Below are positions 8,244 through 17,143 of a stretch of DNA of 64,000 bases, one piece after another. The number at the start of each line of letters is the position of its first letter. Positions within the stretch are counted from its first letter, which is position 1. The notes beneath the pieces are model-generated. The model had not been told where the DNA came from. It worked only from the letters and a program-made list of their open reading frames with translations, and searched no databases. A program made the translations under genes and the position numbers. This DNA comes from Aurantimonadaceae bacterium (GTDB lineage Bacteria > Pseudomonadota > Alphaproteobacteria > Rhizobiales > Rhizobiaceae): positions 45,622 through 109,621 of the forward strand of contig CANJKV010000001.1 of the NCBI GenBank assembly GCA_947474855.1, in the 5' to 3' direction.

Positions 8244-9143
8244 TCACGCGCGGGCGGGATCTCCGGCGCTTCGATAGGCCTCGATGAAGGCGGCAAGCGC
8301 CGGATTCTCGTTGCCCGGCAGCCAGACCATCATCAGTTCCACCGGCTCCGCCGGATCGGCTACCAGCTTTCGGAACGAGACGCCGTCCATCCCGAGACAT
8401 GCTGCGCTTTCGGGCACGAGCGCCGCGCCGAAGCCGGCTGCCACGAGCGCCAGCATGGTATGGATCTGGCCGACCTGCTGCACGACGTTCGGCCGCACGC
8501 CCGCGCGATCCAGAATTCCGCTCGTCAGCTCGAAGAAGTACTTCGACGCGTCGGGCGAGTAGCCGATGAGGTCGCGTTCTGCGAGGTCCGTCGGCGCAAG
8601 TTCCAGGCGCAGACAGAGCGGATCGTCTCGCTGGAGAGCCACCATCATCGCTTCCGGCGCGAGCGGCAGGCTGGCGTGCCTCGCGCCCGGCGGCAGGGCG
8701 CGCAGGAGCCCGACATCGAGCGTGCCGCTGTCGAGCCCTTCGAGCTGCGCGTGGGTGACCATTTCCCGTAGCACGACGTCGATCCCGGGCAGTTGCCGCC
8801 GCAGGAGATCGAGGAGCGTCGGCATCCGGCTGTAGCCGGACGCTGCCGTGAAGCCGAGGCGCAGCGTGCCGGCCTCGCCCCGCCACACGCGGCGCGTCCA
8901 GCTCGCCGCGCTCTCCGCTAGGCGCAGGATGCGACGAGCCTCCGGCAGAAAGGCGCGCCCCGCCGGCGTCAGGCGAACGACCCGGCTGGATCGCTCCAGG
9001 AGGCGGGCTTCCAGCGCGTGTTCCAGGAGCTGGATCTGCCGGCTCAGCGGCGGCTGCGTCATGTTCAGCCGCGCGGCAGCGCGCCCGAAATGTAGCTCGT
9101 CGGCGACAGCCACGAAGCAACGCAACTGGCTCAGCTCGAACAT
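8244..9143 (-). CDS. LysR-family transcriptional regulator
   Basis: A 299-residue LysR regulator. The winged HTH spans residues 1-60 ([20 protein letters not shown], then [15 protein letters not shown]), and the co-inducer domain begins around residue 90 ([14 protein letters not shown]). The ATG at 9143 puts the HTH at the very N-terminus. It is divergent from kdgD-gudD-tctC, and the shared gap holds an inverted repeat with LysR geometry, so it probably controls glucarate catabolism in response to a hexarate or an intermediate. Confidence 0.92.
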   Translation of the reverse strand: MFELSQLRCFVAVADELHFGRAAARLNMTQPPLSRQIQLLEHALEARLLERSSRVVRLTPAGRAFLPEARRILRLAESAASWTRRVWRGEAGTLRLGFTAASGYSRMPTLLDLLRRQLPGIDVVLREMVTHAQLEGLDSGTLDVGLLRALPPGARHASLPLAPEAMMVALQRDDPLCLRLELAPTDLAERDLIGYSPDASKYFFELTSGILDRAGVRPNVVQQVGQIHTMLALVAAGFGAALVPESAACLGMDGVSFRKLVADPAEPVELMMVWLPGNENPALAAFIEAYRSAGDPARA

Positions 9144-9169
9144 CGATCCACTTTCCGCATCGATCCATT

Positions 9170-9188
9170 CGGTCTTTGAGTTAGACCG
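9170..9188. promoter_or_regulatory. Candidate LysR binding site upstream of lysR/kdgD
   Basis: CGGTCTTTGAGTTAGACCG is a perfect 6-7-6 inverted repeat and contains a T-N11-A core, the usual LysR box. It lies 26 bases upstream of the regulator's start and about 160 bases upstream of kdgD, in the divergent gap 9144-9345. Confidence 0.6.
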
Positions 9189-9345
9189 CATCGAAGCAGG
9201 CGTCTACGTCTCGGCTCACGAGCCGCGGGCCAGCACGATCGCTCAGACGCGGGCACCAGCGCTGGCCGAGGCTTGGATCGCCCGTCATGGAACGAGCACC
9301 CCAGCACTCGGATCGACCGACCGAACCGGAACCGGAGGAATCCAA

Positions 9346-10290
9346 ATGACCAGTCTTTCGCCCGCCGCGATGGCCAGCGCCGTTGGATCCGGCCTCCTGA
9401 CCTTCCCGATCACGCAGTTCGACGCGAACAACCGCTTCAACGAGGAGGCCTTTCGCGAGCACTGCTCGTGGCTCCTGGCTCACGACGTGGCCGCCCTCTT
9501 CGCGGCCGGCGGCACGGGCGAGTTCTTCTCGCTCACTCCGGCCGAGGTCGACGCCGTGGTTCGCGCGTCCGTCGCCGAGACGGCGGGCCGCGTGCCGGTG
9601 ATCGCAGGCTGCGGCTACGGAACCGCGATCGCCGTGGAGATCGCGACGGCCGCCGAAAAGGCCGGCGCCGACGGCCTTCTGCTTCTGCCCCCCTACCTGA
9701 CCGAAGCCGGGCAGGATGGTCTGGCCGCCCATGTCGAGGCGGTGTGCCGTTCGGTCGACATCGGCGTCATCGTCTACAACCGCGCCAACGCCGTTCTCGG
9801 CCCCGATGCGCTGGCCCGGCTCTGCGAGCGCTGCCCGAACCTCGTCGGCTTCAAGGACGGCGTCGGCGACCTCGAGCTGATGGCGCGCGTCGCCAGCCGG
9901 ATCGGGGACCGCCTGACCTATGTCGGGGGCCTGCCCACTGCCGAGACCTTCGCCCTGCCCTACCTCGAAATGGGCGTGACGACCTATTCGTCGGCGATCT
10001 TCAACTTCATGCCGGAATGGGCGCTGCACTTCTACAAGGCGGTGCGGGCCCGCGACCGCGACACGGTCGCCCGGGAGCTGAAGGAGTTCGTGCTGCCCTA
10101 CATCGCGCTGCGCGACCGCGGCCGGGGCTATGCCGTTTCCATCGTCAAGGCCGGCGTCGACGCCGTCGGGCGCCGCGGTGGCCCGGTCCGCACGCCCTTG
10201 ACCGATCTCACCGCATCCGAGCGGGCCGAGCTCAAGGCGCTGATCGAGAGCGCCGAGGCGCGTCTAACCCGCGCCTCGCTCGCCGCCTGA
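9346..10290 (+). CDS. kdgD: 5-dehydro-4-deoxyglucarate dehydratase
   Basis: A 314-residue member of the dihydrodipicolinate synthase superfamily. It dehydrates and decarboxylates 5-keto-4-deoxy-D-glucarate to 2-oxoglutarate semialdehyde. The Schiff-base lysine is K170 in LVGFKDG, the proton-relay tyrosine Y144 in VIVYNRAN, and GGTGEF (55-60) is the carboxylate-binding loop. The sequence [12 protein letters not shown] is typical of KdgD. The ATG at 9346 follows GGAGGAATCCAA. It heads an operon with glucarate dehydratase, which makes its substrate, and a TctC-type binding protein. Confidence 0.9.
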   Translation: MTSLSPAAMASAVGSGLLTFPITQFDANNRFNEEAFREHCSWLLAHDVAALFAAGGTGEFFSLTPAEVDAVVRASVAETAGRVPVIAGCGYGTAIAVEIATAAEKAGADGLLLLPPYLTEAGQDGLAAHVEAVCRSVDIGVIVYNRANAVLGPDALARLCERCPNLVGFKDGVGDLELMARVASRIGDRLTYVGGLPTAETFALPYLEMGVTTYSSAIFNFMPEWALHFYKAVRARDRDTVARELKEFVLPYIALRDRGRGYAVSIVKAGVDAVGRRGGPVRTPLTDLTASERAELKALIESAEARLTRASLAA

Positions 10291-10361
10291 ACCAGCCGCC
10301 ACCGCGGGTGCGACGCGTTTTCGACGCGCTTCGCGCCCCGGCATCCGGAGGGAGGATCCCG

Positions 10362-11738
10362 ATGCTCGCCGACCCCACGTCCAGCACGACTGCCGACCGT
10401 CACCTCGCCCGCCAAGCGCCCCGGATCGTTTCCGTGCGCGCCGTGCCGGTGGCCGGGCGCGACAGCATGCTCCTCAATCTCAGCGGCGCCCACGCTCCCT
10501 TCTTCACCCGCAACCTCGCCATCGTCGAGGACGATGCCGGCCATGTCGGCGTCGGCGAGGTGCCCGGCGGCGAGGCGATCCGCCAGACGCTCGACCAAGC
10601 GGGACCGCTCCTCGTCGGGCACTCGGTCGGCGAGTACAACGCGCTCCTGAACCGCGTGCGCGCGACCTTCGCCAGCCGCGACAGCGCCGGCCGCGGGCTC
10701 CAGACCTTCGACCTGCGCACGACGATCCACGTCGTCACGGCTCTCGAGTCGGCGCTTCTCGACCTTCTCGGCCAGCATCTCGGCGTGCCCGTCGCGGCGC
10801 TTCTCGGCGACGGCCAGCAGCGCGACCGCGTCGAGATGCTCGGCTACCTCTTCTATGTCGGCGACCGCCGCCGCACCGATCTGCCCTACCGCGCCGGCGA
10901 CGGCGCGAGCGACGCCTGGACGCGCCTGCGCGACGAGGAGGCGCTGACCCCCGAAGCCGTCGCCCGCCTCGCCGAGGCGGCACAGGAGCGCTACGGCTTC
11001 CGCGACTTCAAGCTGAAGGGCGGCGTTCTCGCGGGCGAGGCGGAGATGGAGGCGGCAGCCGCGATCAAGCGCCGCTTCCCGCAGGCGCGCGTGACGCTCG
11101 ACCCGAACGGCGCCTGGTCGCTCGACGAGGCGGTGCTGCTCTGCAAGGGGCGCGGCGACGTCCTTGCTTATGCCGAAGACCCTTGCGGCGCCGAGAACGG
11201 CTATTCCGGCCGCGAGGTCATGGCCGAGTTCCGGCGCGCCACCGGGCTGCCGACCGCCACCAACATGGTGGCGACGGACTGGCGCCAGCTCGCCCACGCC
11301 GTCCAGCTCCAGTCGGTCGACATTCCGCTTGCCGACCCGCACTTCTGGACCATGCAGGGCTCGGTGCGCGTCGCCCAGCTCTGCCAGACCTTCGGCCTCA
11401 CCTGGGGCTCGCACTCCAACAACCACTTCGACGTGTCGCTCGCCATGTTCACGCATGTCGGCGCGGCGGCGCCGGGCCGGGTGACGGCGCTCGACACGCA
11501 CTGGATCTGGCAGGACGGCACCGAACGCCTGACACGTGAGCCGCCGCGGATCATCGACGGCCACGTCGCGGTTCCCGATCAGCCGGGTCTCGGCGTCGAG
11601 CTCGACATGGAGCGCGTGGAAGCGGCGCACCGCCTCTACCTCGACCATTGCCTCGGGGCGCGCGACGACGCGCTCGCGATGCGCTTCCTCGTGCCGGACT
11701 GGCGCTTCGACAACAAGCGGCCCTGCCTCGTGCGCTGA
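10362..11738 (+). CDS. gudD: Glucarate dehydratase (enolase superfamily)
   Basis: A 458-residue enolase-superfamily enzyme that dehydrates D-glucarate to 5-keto-4-deoxyglucarate. Residues expected of GlucD are visible: the KxK base pair K217/K219 (FKLKGG), metal ligands D247 (LDPNGAW), E272 (YAEDPC) and N301 ([10 protein letters not shown]), and the opposite base H351 in [14 protein letters not shown]. Its length matches E. coli GudD (~446). A GGAGGGAGGA ribosome site precedes the ATG at 10362. Its product is the substrate of the kdgD product 72 bases upstream. Confident from the sequence and the pairing. Confidence 0.93.
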   Translation: MLADPTSSTTADRHLARQAPRIVSVRAVPVAGRDSMLLNLSGAHAPFFTRNLAIVEDDAGHVGVGEVPGGEAIRQTLDQAGPLLVGHSVGEYNALLNRVRATFASRDSAGRGLQTFDLRTTIHVVTALESALLDLLGQHLGVPVAALLGDGQQRDRVEMLGYLFYVGDRRRTDLPYRAGDGASDAWTRLRDEEALTPEAVARLAEAAQERYGFRDFKLKGGVLAGEAEMEAAAAIKRRFPQARVTLDPNGAWSLDEAVLLCKGRGDVLAYAEDPCGAENGYSGREVMAEFRRATGLPTATNMVATDWRQLAHAVQLQSVDIPLADPHFWTMQGSVRVAQLCQTFGLTWGSHSNNHFDVSLAMFTHVGAAAPGRVTALDTHWIWQDGTERLTREPPRIIDGHVAVPDQPGLGVELDMERVEAAHRLYLDHCLGARDDALAMRFLVPDWRFDNKRPCLVR

Positions 11739-11820
11739 GCGCGCCCGCATCACGCGAAATCGCGCCGCGCACGCCGATGGGAGGCGGAGCGCGACGATGA
11801 TCAACCTGGGAGGAAACCAA

Positions 11821-12786
11821 ATGAAGAAGACCCTGATCGGGCTCGCCGCCGGCATGGTGATGTCGGCAGTGGCCGGGGCGGCCTACGCCTTTCCGGACGG
11901 GCCGGTCACGATCGTCGTGCCCTTCCCGCCGGGCGGCGCCACGGACACGACCGCCCGCCTCATGGAGGCGACGATGGCAGCGGCCCTCGGCGGCAACGTC
12001 GTCGTGGAGAACCTGCCGGGCGCGACGGGATCCATCGGCGCCAGCCGCGTCGCGACCGCCGAAGCCGACGGGCAGACCCTGATGGTCGCCTCGCTCGGCA
12101 CCTTCGCGACCAATCCGTACCTCCAGAAGAACCTTGCCTACGATCCCGTCAAGGACTTCGACCTCCTCACCGTCGCGGTTCGCACGCCCAACGTCCTCGT
12201 CGCCAACCCGCAATTTGAGGCGGCCGACGTCGCGGCGCTCGTCGAGGCCATGAAGGCCGAGCCGGCCACGGTGACATTCGCGAATTCGGGAACGGGGTCT
12301 TCGGATCACCTGACGGCAGCCCTGTTCTGGCAGGCGACGGGCACGGAAGGCGTCCACGTGCCCTACAAGGGCGGCTCCGCGGCCCAGACCGACCTTCTCG
12401 GCGGCCACGTCGACGTGTCCTTCCAGAACCTCGGCGCGATCCTGACCTATGTCCAGGCCGGCCAGATGAAGGCCCTCGCCCAGACCGGCGAGACGCGCCA
12501 TTCCATGCTGCCGGACGTGCCGACGCTGCAAGAGCTCGGCTATGCCGACGTCGTCGTCAATTCCTGGCAGGGCGTCGCGGCCCCCAAAGGCCTGCCTGCC
12601 GAGACCCGGACGAAGCTGAACGAGGCGCTTCAGATTTCGCTCAAGGATCCGGGCGTGGTGGAAGAGTTCGGCAAGCTCGGCTTCGAGGTCGTGGCCAACT
12701 CCAACGAGGAGTTCGCGAGCTTCCTGACGCAGGAAATGGCGCGCTGGAGGGGCGTCATCGAAAAGGCCGGCATCCAGCCGGAATAA
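11821..12786 (+). CDS. Bug/TctC-family periplasmic solute-binding protein
   Basis: A 321-residue secreted protein with a clear signal peptide (MKKTLIGLAAGMVMSAVAGA, cleavage after AYA). The mature part starts FPDGPVTIVVPFPPGG, the hallmark of TctC (Bug) proteins, followed by VPYKGG near residue 180. These proteins capture carboxylates for tripartite tricarboxylate transporters. GAGGAAACC precedes the ATG. It lies 82 bases after gudD, so the likely ligand is glucarate or another hexarate. No TctA or TctB membrane gene is present in the window, so it must use permeases encoded elsewhere or act as an extracytoplasmic sensor. Confidence 0.88.
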   Translation: MKKTLIGLAAGMVMSAVAGAAYAFPDGPVTIVVPFPPGGATDTTARLMEATMAAALGGNVVVENLPGATGSIGASRVATAEADGQTLMVASLGTFATNPYLQKNLAYDPVKDFDLLTVAVRTPNVLVANPQFEAADVAALVEAMKAEPATVTFANSGTGSSDHLTAALFWQATGTEGVHVPYKGGSAAQTDLLGGHVDVSFQNLGAILTYVQAGQMKALAQTGETRHSMLPDVPTLQELGYADVVVNSWQGVAAPKGLPAETRTKLNEALQISLKDPGVVEEFGKLGFEVVANSNEEFASFLTQEMARWRGVIEKAGIQPE

Positions 12787-12800
12787 TCCAACGAGCCGAG

Positions 12801-12830
12801 AGCGGCCGCGCCGCGGAGGCTGCGGCCGCT
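12801..12830. terminator. Stem-loop between convergent tctC and tetR genes
   Basis: AGCGGCCGC at 12801-12809 pairs perfectly with GCGGCCGCT at 12822-12830 around a 12-base loop. It fills the gap between two convergent genes, so it could end transcription from both sides. There is no T-run, so a classic intrinsic terminator is not proven. Confidence 0.45.
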
Positions 12831-13439
12831 TCAGGAACGGCTCGGCGATCGCTCCGCGAGGAGGCCGGTCGCCATAGCGCGGAAGACCTCGACGGCCTTG
12901 GGCACGACGGCGCGCGGCTCGTCGCTGGCGGCGATCCAAAGGGCGGCGTTCAAGGCCGCGCCGCTCAGAAGGCGGGCCGCGGCCTCCACGTCGACGGGCT
13001 TCATGACGCCCTCCGCGACGAGATCGGCGACGGCCTGCTTTGTCAGCTCCAGGCAGGCGTTCTGGCTCGGCCACGTCGAGGGATCCCCGAGAAAGGCCGG
13101 ACCGTCGAGAAGCACGATGCGCCGGACCTGCGGATCGAGCGCCATCTCGATATAGGCAGCGCCTTCCGCCAGCAGAGCCTCCCACCGGCTCGGCGCCGCC
13201 TCTGCAGCTTGCCGGGCTTGCGCCGCCATCTCCCCGTCGAGCTCGGCGACGACCGCGGCCAGCAACCCCTTCTTGTCGCCGAAGTTGTGGTAGAGCGCCC
13301 CGCGCGTCAGGCCGACATCGGCGGTCAGCTCGTCCATGGATGCGGCGGCGAAACCCTTCTCCGCGAACGCGCGGCGCGCCGCCCGGACGAGCTTTACGCG
13401 GTTTTCTTCCATGGCTTCGAGGCGGCGATTGGGACGCAT
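12831..13439 (-). CDS. TetR-family transcriptional regulator
   Basis: A 202-residue TetR regulator. The HTH is at about residues 30-55 (MDELTADVGLTRGALYHNF, then GDKKGLLAAV), followed by an all-helical ligand domain. I choose the ATG at 13439 (MRPNRRLEA); a longer frame to 13592 would run through the operator region. It is divergent from the RidA-family gene, and two ATACG-N3-CGTAT palindromes lie between them, so it probably represses both itself and that gene. Confidence 0.9.
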   Translation of the reverse strand: MRPNRRLEAMEENRVKLVRAARRAFAEKGFAAASMDELTADVGLTRGALYHNFGDKKGLLAAVVAELDGEMAAQARQAAEAAPSRWEALLAEGAAYIEMALDPQVRRIVLLDGPAFLGDPSTWPSQNACLELTKQAVADLVAEGVMKPVDVEAAARLLSGAALNAALWIAASDEPRAVVPKAVEVFRAMATGLLAERSPSRS

Positions 13440-13478
13440 GACGCTTCTTCCAAGTGGCGGCAGCGCGCACGTCGATTG

Positions 13479-13495
13479 ACATACGCTCCGTATGT
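13479..13495. promoter_or_regulatory. TetR operator candidate 1, overlapping a -35 element
   Basis: ACATACGCTCCGTATGT is a perfect 7-3-7 inverted repeat. It overlaps TTGACA at 13476-13481, a likely -35 of the plus-strand promoter for the RidA-family gene. Confidence 0.72.
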
Positions 13496-13507
13496 GAGCT
13501 ACTCCGG

Positions 13508-13520
13508 ATACGCGCCGTAT
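13508..13520. promoter_or_regulatory. TetR operator candidate 2
   Basis: ATACGCGCCGTAT repeats the core of operator 1 (ATACG-N3-CGTAT). Its centre is 27 bases from that of operator 1, a spacing that allows two dimers to bind. It lies about 87 bases before the RidA-family ATG. Confidence 0.65.
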
Positions 13521-13606
13521 ATCAAAAGATGCGGCTCCGGCAAAGCTCCGGCTGCTGCCTGCGGCAGGCAGCGCGAGGTCTGTGCCGCCCACGGAAGGAT
13601 CCGATC

Positions 13607-14005
13607 ATGACCAAACGCGACACCGTCTTTCCCGCAAACCGTCATGCCCTCTACGAGAAGCACGGCTACTCGCCCGCCATCCGCTCCGGCGACCTCCTGT
13701 TCGTGTCCGGCCAGGTCGGAAGCCGTCTCGACGGTTCCCCCGAGCCGGATTTTCCGAGCCAGGTGCGGCAGGCCTTCGCAAACCTCGAGGCGATCCTGGA
13801 CGCGGCCGGCTGCACCTTCGATGACGTGGTGGACGTCACGACCTTCCACACGGACCCGGAGAACCAGTTTCCGGTGGTCATGGAGGCGAAGGGCGAAGCC
13901 TTTCCGCAGGCGCCCTACCCGACCTGGACGGCTCTGGGCGTCAACTGGCTCGCCGGCTTCGACTTCGAGATCAAGGTGATCGCCCGCATCCCGGCCACAG
14001 CCTGA
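13607..14005 (+). CDS. RidA/YjgF/YER057c family protein
   Basis: A 132-residue RidA-superfamily protein; members hydrolyse reactive imines and enamines or act in specific catabolic pathways. Family features are AIRSGDLLFVSGQVG near residue 25, the central FANLEAILDAAGCTFDDVVDVTTFH, and the C-terminal PTWTALGV-NWLAGFDFEIKVIARIP. The usual active-site arginine of canonical RidA (IEAIA.. near R105) is not obvious, since this protein has WTALGVNWLAG instead, so it may belong to a different Rid subgroup. A GGAAGGA site precedes the ATG at 13607. It is divergent from TetR with paired operators between, suggesting inducible expression. Confidence 0.85.
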   Translation: MTKRDTVFPANRHALYEKHGYSPAIRSGDLLFVSGQVGSRLDGSPEPDFPSQVRQAFANLEAILDAAGCTFDDVVDVTTFHTDPENQFPVVMEAKGEAFPQAPYPTWTALGVNWLAGFDFEIKVIARIPATA

Positions 14006-14013
14006 CGACCGTC

Positions 14014-14042
14014 CCGCAGCGGCACCATCGACGCCGCTGCGG
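14014..14042 (+). terminator. Stem-loop after the RidA-family gene
   Basis: CCGCAGCGGC (14014-14023) pairs perfectly with GCCGCTGCGG (14033-14042), nine bases after the RidA-family stop. No T-tract follows, so it is a terminator-like or RNA-stabilising hairpin. Confidence 0.45.
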
Positions 14043-14121
14043 CGAGTGGGATCGGTGGCAGCCCGCGGCTCGCCGAACCGGCCTCCGCCTCCTCAAGGCA
14101 GCGCCGGCGTCCGATCGGACC

Positions 14122-14304
14122 TTAGTTGTTGGGGCCGTCGATCCGGCTTGGCTGGATGGGATCGGAGGTCGGGAAGCTGTCCTCGAGCGACTTCTCCAGC
14201 TTCTCGTCGTCGGTCAGCGGCCGCTCCTGATGACCCGGCGTGCCATGATCGTCTCCGATCTTCTGCATCGTCGGCGCCTTGATGTCATGTTCGGACTTGG
14301 ACAT
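14122..14304 (-). CDS. Small conserved 60-residue protein with SFPTSDP motif
   Basis: A short hydrophilic, acidic protein with no membrane segment or cysteine. The C-terminal part reads EKLEKSLEDSFPTSDPIQPS, resembling a motif (LexSFPASDPP) common in small proteins of unknown function in alphaproteobacteria. A very good ribosome site (AAAGGAGAT) precedes the ATG at 14304, supporting a real gene. It lies just downstream of the ABC permease on the same strand, with a 58-base gap, and is probably transcribed separately. Function unknown. Confidence 0.75.
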   Translation of the reverse strand: MSKSEHDIKAPTMQKIGDDHGTPGHQERPLTDDEKLEKSLEDSFPTSDPIQPSRIDGPNN

Positions 14305-14362
14305 GGGATCTCCTTTGCCAAGCGAGGAGAAGCCCGCGTCGCGCGCGATGGTTCCCGCTCGG

Positions 14363-16075
14363 TCAGTCCCGCCAGGGAACGATGCCGGGAAGGCGCCGGC
14401 CGAGCCGATCGAACAAGGCGGCGAGAAACGCGACGACGAGGATCGACAGGACGGACAGCGCCGATGCCTTGCCGGAATTGCCCTCGTACTGGAAGGCGAA
14501 GACCATCACGCCCACCGTTTCGGTGCCCGCCGACCAGAGAAGCGACGACACGGTCAGCTCGTTGAAGGCGGTCAGCGCCGCGAGAACCATGCCCGCGCCC
14601 GCGGCCGGTGCGGCGAGCGGCGCGGCGATCCCCCGCAGCCGCCGCCCCAAACGCACGCCGCAGACGCGGCCTGCATCGTCGAGCGCCGGATCGAGCCGGG
14701 CGAGCGCCGCCGAAATGGGGCCGAGCACCAGCGGCAGGAAGCGTACGACATAGGCGAAGAGAAGGATCGCCGGCGTCGCGTAGATCGAGATGCCGACGAT
14801 CGGCAAGGGCGGCAGGAAGACGAGAATGAATGCGAGCGCCACCACGGTCCCGGGGAGCGCGAAGGGCACCTCGGCCGCGAGGGTGGTCAGCCGAGCGGCG
14901 GGATTTCGGCGCAGTCTGGCGAGGTAAGCGAGCGGCACCGCGACGAGGCCGGCGATCAGCGCCATGAACAGCGAGAGCGCGGCGGAGTTCAGGATGGCGC
15001 GGCGCACGGCGGCGCTGGAGAGGACCGCCTCGTAGTTCGCCGCGGTCGCGCTGGTCCAGCTCAGCGCGACGCCGAGGGCCGGCGCGAGGGAGCTGAGCAC
15101 GAGGGCGAGCATCGGCAGGATTGCCACCACCGTAACGCCCCCCCACACCACACCGAGGGCGAGCGGGAGCGGCGCGCTCGTCAGCATCGGCGTGGCGGCG
15201 CCCGGGCGCACTTCGACCGGCACCGCCATGTGCCGCAGCAGAAGCGCCCGCGCCGCGAGGGCGCCGAGAACGAGAACGGCGAGGATCAGCGCGATCACCG
15301 CGACCTGCGGCAGGACGGCGGGTCCGAAGCCGTTCAGCCGCTGATAGGCGAGCGTGGTGAGAACGGGGAAGCGGCCGGGGATACCGAGAAGCGCGGGAAT
15401 GCCGAAGTTTCCGATCGAGGCGGCGAAGGCGAGGACGGCGCCGCTGAGGATGGCGGGTGCGAGCAGCGGCAGAACGATGCGGCCGGCGATCCGTCGGCGC
15501 CGGGCGCCGCAGATGCGGGCGGCCTCGACGAGGTCGGCGGGCAGTCCCGTCATGGCGGCGCGCGTCGCCAGAAACACGAGCGGCATGGCCTCGACGCCCA
15601 TCAGAGCCGCGATACCCCAGCCCGAATAGAGCGGACTGCCGCCCGTTCCCGCCCAGATCAGGCCCGACAGCTCGATCCATGCGAGCGCGATGATCTGCGA
15701 GGGGATCAGGAGCGGCGAGAGCAGGAGAAAGGTCGCGGCGGTGCGGGCGCGCGAACGGCCGTAGCCGAGGGCGAGCGCGAGCACGGCGCCGGACAGCGTC
15801 GCGACGATCGTCGCCCCGGCGGAGACGGCGAGGCTGTTCACGAGCGCGCGCTGAACGGCCGTGGATGCCACCGCCTGCGACAGCGTGCCCAGGATCGTCC
15901 CATCCTCGCCCGCCGAGAAGGCGAGCGCGATCAGCCGGGCGAGCGGATAAAGGCTCGCGCCGCAGACGAGAAGAAGCAGGCCGCCCGCAAGGACGGTATC
16001 CCGTCGAAGCGCGGGTCGCCGCAGCCGGAAGCCGCCGGGTCGGCGGCCGGCTGCGGCCTCGACGACGTCAGCCAC
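14363..16075 (-). CDS. Fe(III)-type ABC transporter permease, two fused permease domains
   Basis: A 570-residue inner-membrane protein with about twelve hydrophobic segments in two halves, as in FbpB/SfuB. Each half has an EAA-like coupling loop for the ATPase: DLVEAARICGARRRRIAGRI around residues 190-210, and a second one (DDAGRVCGVRLGRRLRGIAAP) around 475. It begins with GTG at 16075, overlapping the binding-protein gene by 8 bases. With that protein and the ATPase upstream it makes a complete importer of the ferric-ion/thiamine/2-aminoethylphosphonate type. Iron is the first guess; the substrate is not proven. Confidence 0.88.
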   Translation of the reverse strand: MADVVEAAAGRRPGGFRLRRPALRRDTVLAGGLLLLVCGASLYPLARLIALAFSAGEDGTILGTLSQAVASTAVQRALVNSLAVSAGATIVATLSGAVLALALGYGRSRARTAATFLLLSPLLIPSQIIALAWIELSGLIWAGTGGSPLYSGWGIAALMGVEAMPLVFLATRAAMTGLPADLVEAARICGARRRRIAGRIVLPLLAPAILSGAVLAFAASIGNFGIPALLGIPGRFPVLTTLAYQRLNGFGPAVLPQVAVIALILAVLVLGALAARALLLRHMAVPVEVRPGAATPMLTSAPLPLALGVVWGGVTVVAILPMLALVLSSLAPALGVALSWTSATAANYEAVLSSAAVRRAILNSAALSLFMALIAGLVAVPLAYLARLRRNPAARLTTLAAEVPFALPGTVVALAFILVFLPPLPIVGISIYATPAILLFAYVVRFLPLVLGPISAALARLDPALDDAGRVCGVRLGRRLRGIAAPLAAPAAGAGMVLAALTAFNELTVSSLLWSAGTETVGVMVFAFQYEGNSGKASALSVLSILVVAFLAALFDRLGRRLPGIVPWRD

Positions 16076-17063
16076 CGAAGAGGTCGGAGAAGCGCATCTT
16101 GAGGTCGTCCTCGTCGGCGAGGAGCTTGGCGGCGTCGGTCGGAAGCACCTTCAGCGTCGCCGCATCGGGATAGCCGGCCGGCGCGGCCATGCCGGCGATG
16201 ACCGGGAAATAACCCTGCGCCACCGATTGCTCCTGCGCGGCGCGACCGAGCTGCCAGTCGACGAAAGCCTTCGCGGCTTCCGGATTGTCGGTGCCGGCGA
16301 GGATCGCGACGGGCTGGGTGATCGTCGAAACGCCCTCGGCCGGGAAGACGAAGTCAACCGGCGACCCCTTCGCCTCGGCGTTCATCGCCATGTATTCGAC
16401 GATGATGCCGTAGGCTTTCTCGCCGCGCGCCACGGCCTCGATCACCGTGCCATTGCCCTGGCCCGCGACCGCGCCGGCATCGGCAAGCGCCTGGTAGTAA
16501 TCCCAGCCGAACTCGGGCTGCTGCATCATCGTTCCGACATGCACCACCGCCGCTCCGGAATAGAGCGGGCTCGGCATGATGAGCTGCGAGGCGACGGTCT
16601 CTTCCTTGAGGTCCGCCCAGGAGGTTGGCGGCGTCTGGACCTTCTGCGTGTTGTAGACGATTCCGGTGGTGATGAGCTTGGTGCCGAAGTAGGTCTTGTC
16701 CGGGTCGACCAGCGTCGCCGGAACGTCGGCGACGGGTGCCTCGGCGTAGGGCATGAGGCGCTTGTCGTTCTTCAGCTGCGTCATCGCGATCGTGTCGGCG
16801 ATGAGCAGCACGTCGGCGGGCGAGTTGCCGGCGGCGAACTCGGCCTGGAGCTTGGCCATCAGCTCCGTGGTGCCGGCGCGGAAGATCTCGACGGATACGC
16901 CCGGATGATCCTTGCGGAACGCGTCCACCACAGCGGTCATCTGGTCGTTGGGCTGCGAGGTGTAGACGGTGATCGTGCCCGTCGCGGCATCCTGCGCCGC
17001 GGCGGGAGCGGCGAGCATGACGGCGGCGAGCGCGGCCATAGACGAGCGGAGACGGAAATACAT
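16068..17063 (-). CDS. Periplasmic iron-type ABC substrate-binding protein
   Basis: A 331-residue exported protein. The signal peptide is SSMAALAAVMLAAPAAAQ, and the mature protein begins with TITVYTSQPNDQMTAVVDAF, typical of FbpA/AfuA-like class II binding proteins. Also visible are ADVLLIADTIAM and YNTQKVQTPPTSWADL, common in this group. The ATG at 17063 is followed directly by the signal sequence. It lies between the ATPase (80 bases upstream) and the permease (overlapping). FbpA proteins bind ferric iron through a C-terminal tyrosine pair, which I do not see clearly here (GWDYYQAL is the only YY), so phosphonates or other anions remain possible. Confidence 0.85.
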   Translation of the reverse strand: MYFRLRSSMAALAAVMLAAPAAAQDAATGTITVYTSQPNDQMTAVVDAFRKDHPGVSVEIFRAGTTELMAKLQAEFAAGNSPADVLLIADTIAMTQLKNDKRLMPYAEAPVADVPATLVDPDKTYFGTKLITTGIVYNTQKVQTPPTSWADLKEETVASQLIMPSPLYSGAAVVHVGTMMQQPEFGWDYYQALADAGAVAGQGNGTVIEAVARGEKAYGIIVEYMAMNAEAKGSPVDFVFPAEGVSTITQPVAILAGTDNPEAAKAFVDWQLGRAAQEQSVAQGYFPVIAGMAAPAGYPDAATLKVLPTDAAKLLADEDDLKMRFSDLFGG

Positions 17064-17143
17064 GCGACGGCCTTCCGAAAGCGGCGGGATGCTCAGCAGC
17101 TAACGCGGCCGCATGACAGGCGGATGACGACCGGCCGGAGGCG

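Noticed and set aside
9273-10361. Long plus-strand frame joining the kdgD region to gudD as an 821-residue protein
   Set aside because: The first part is an out-of-frame, arginine-rich reading of kdgD; gudD homology and its ribosome site begin at 10362.
14279-16102. 607-residue plus-strand frame opposite the ABC permease
   Set aside because: Its extreme Arg/Glu/Gly composition and lack of domains mark it as the antisense shadow of the permease gene.
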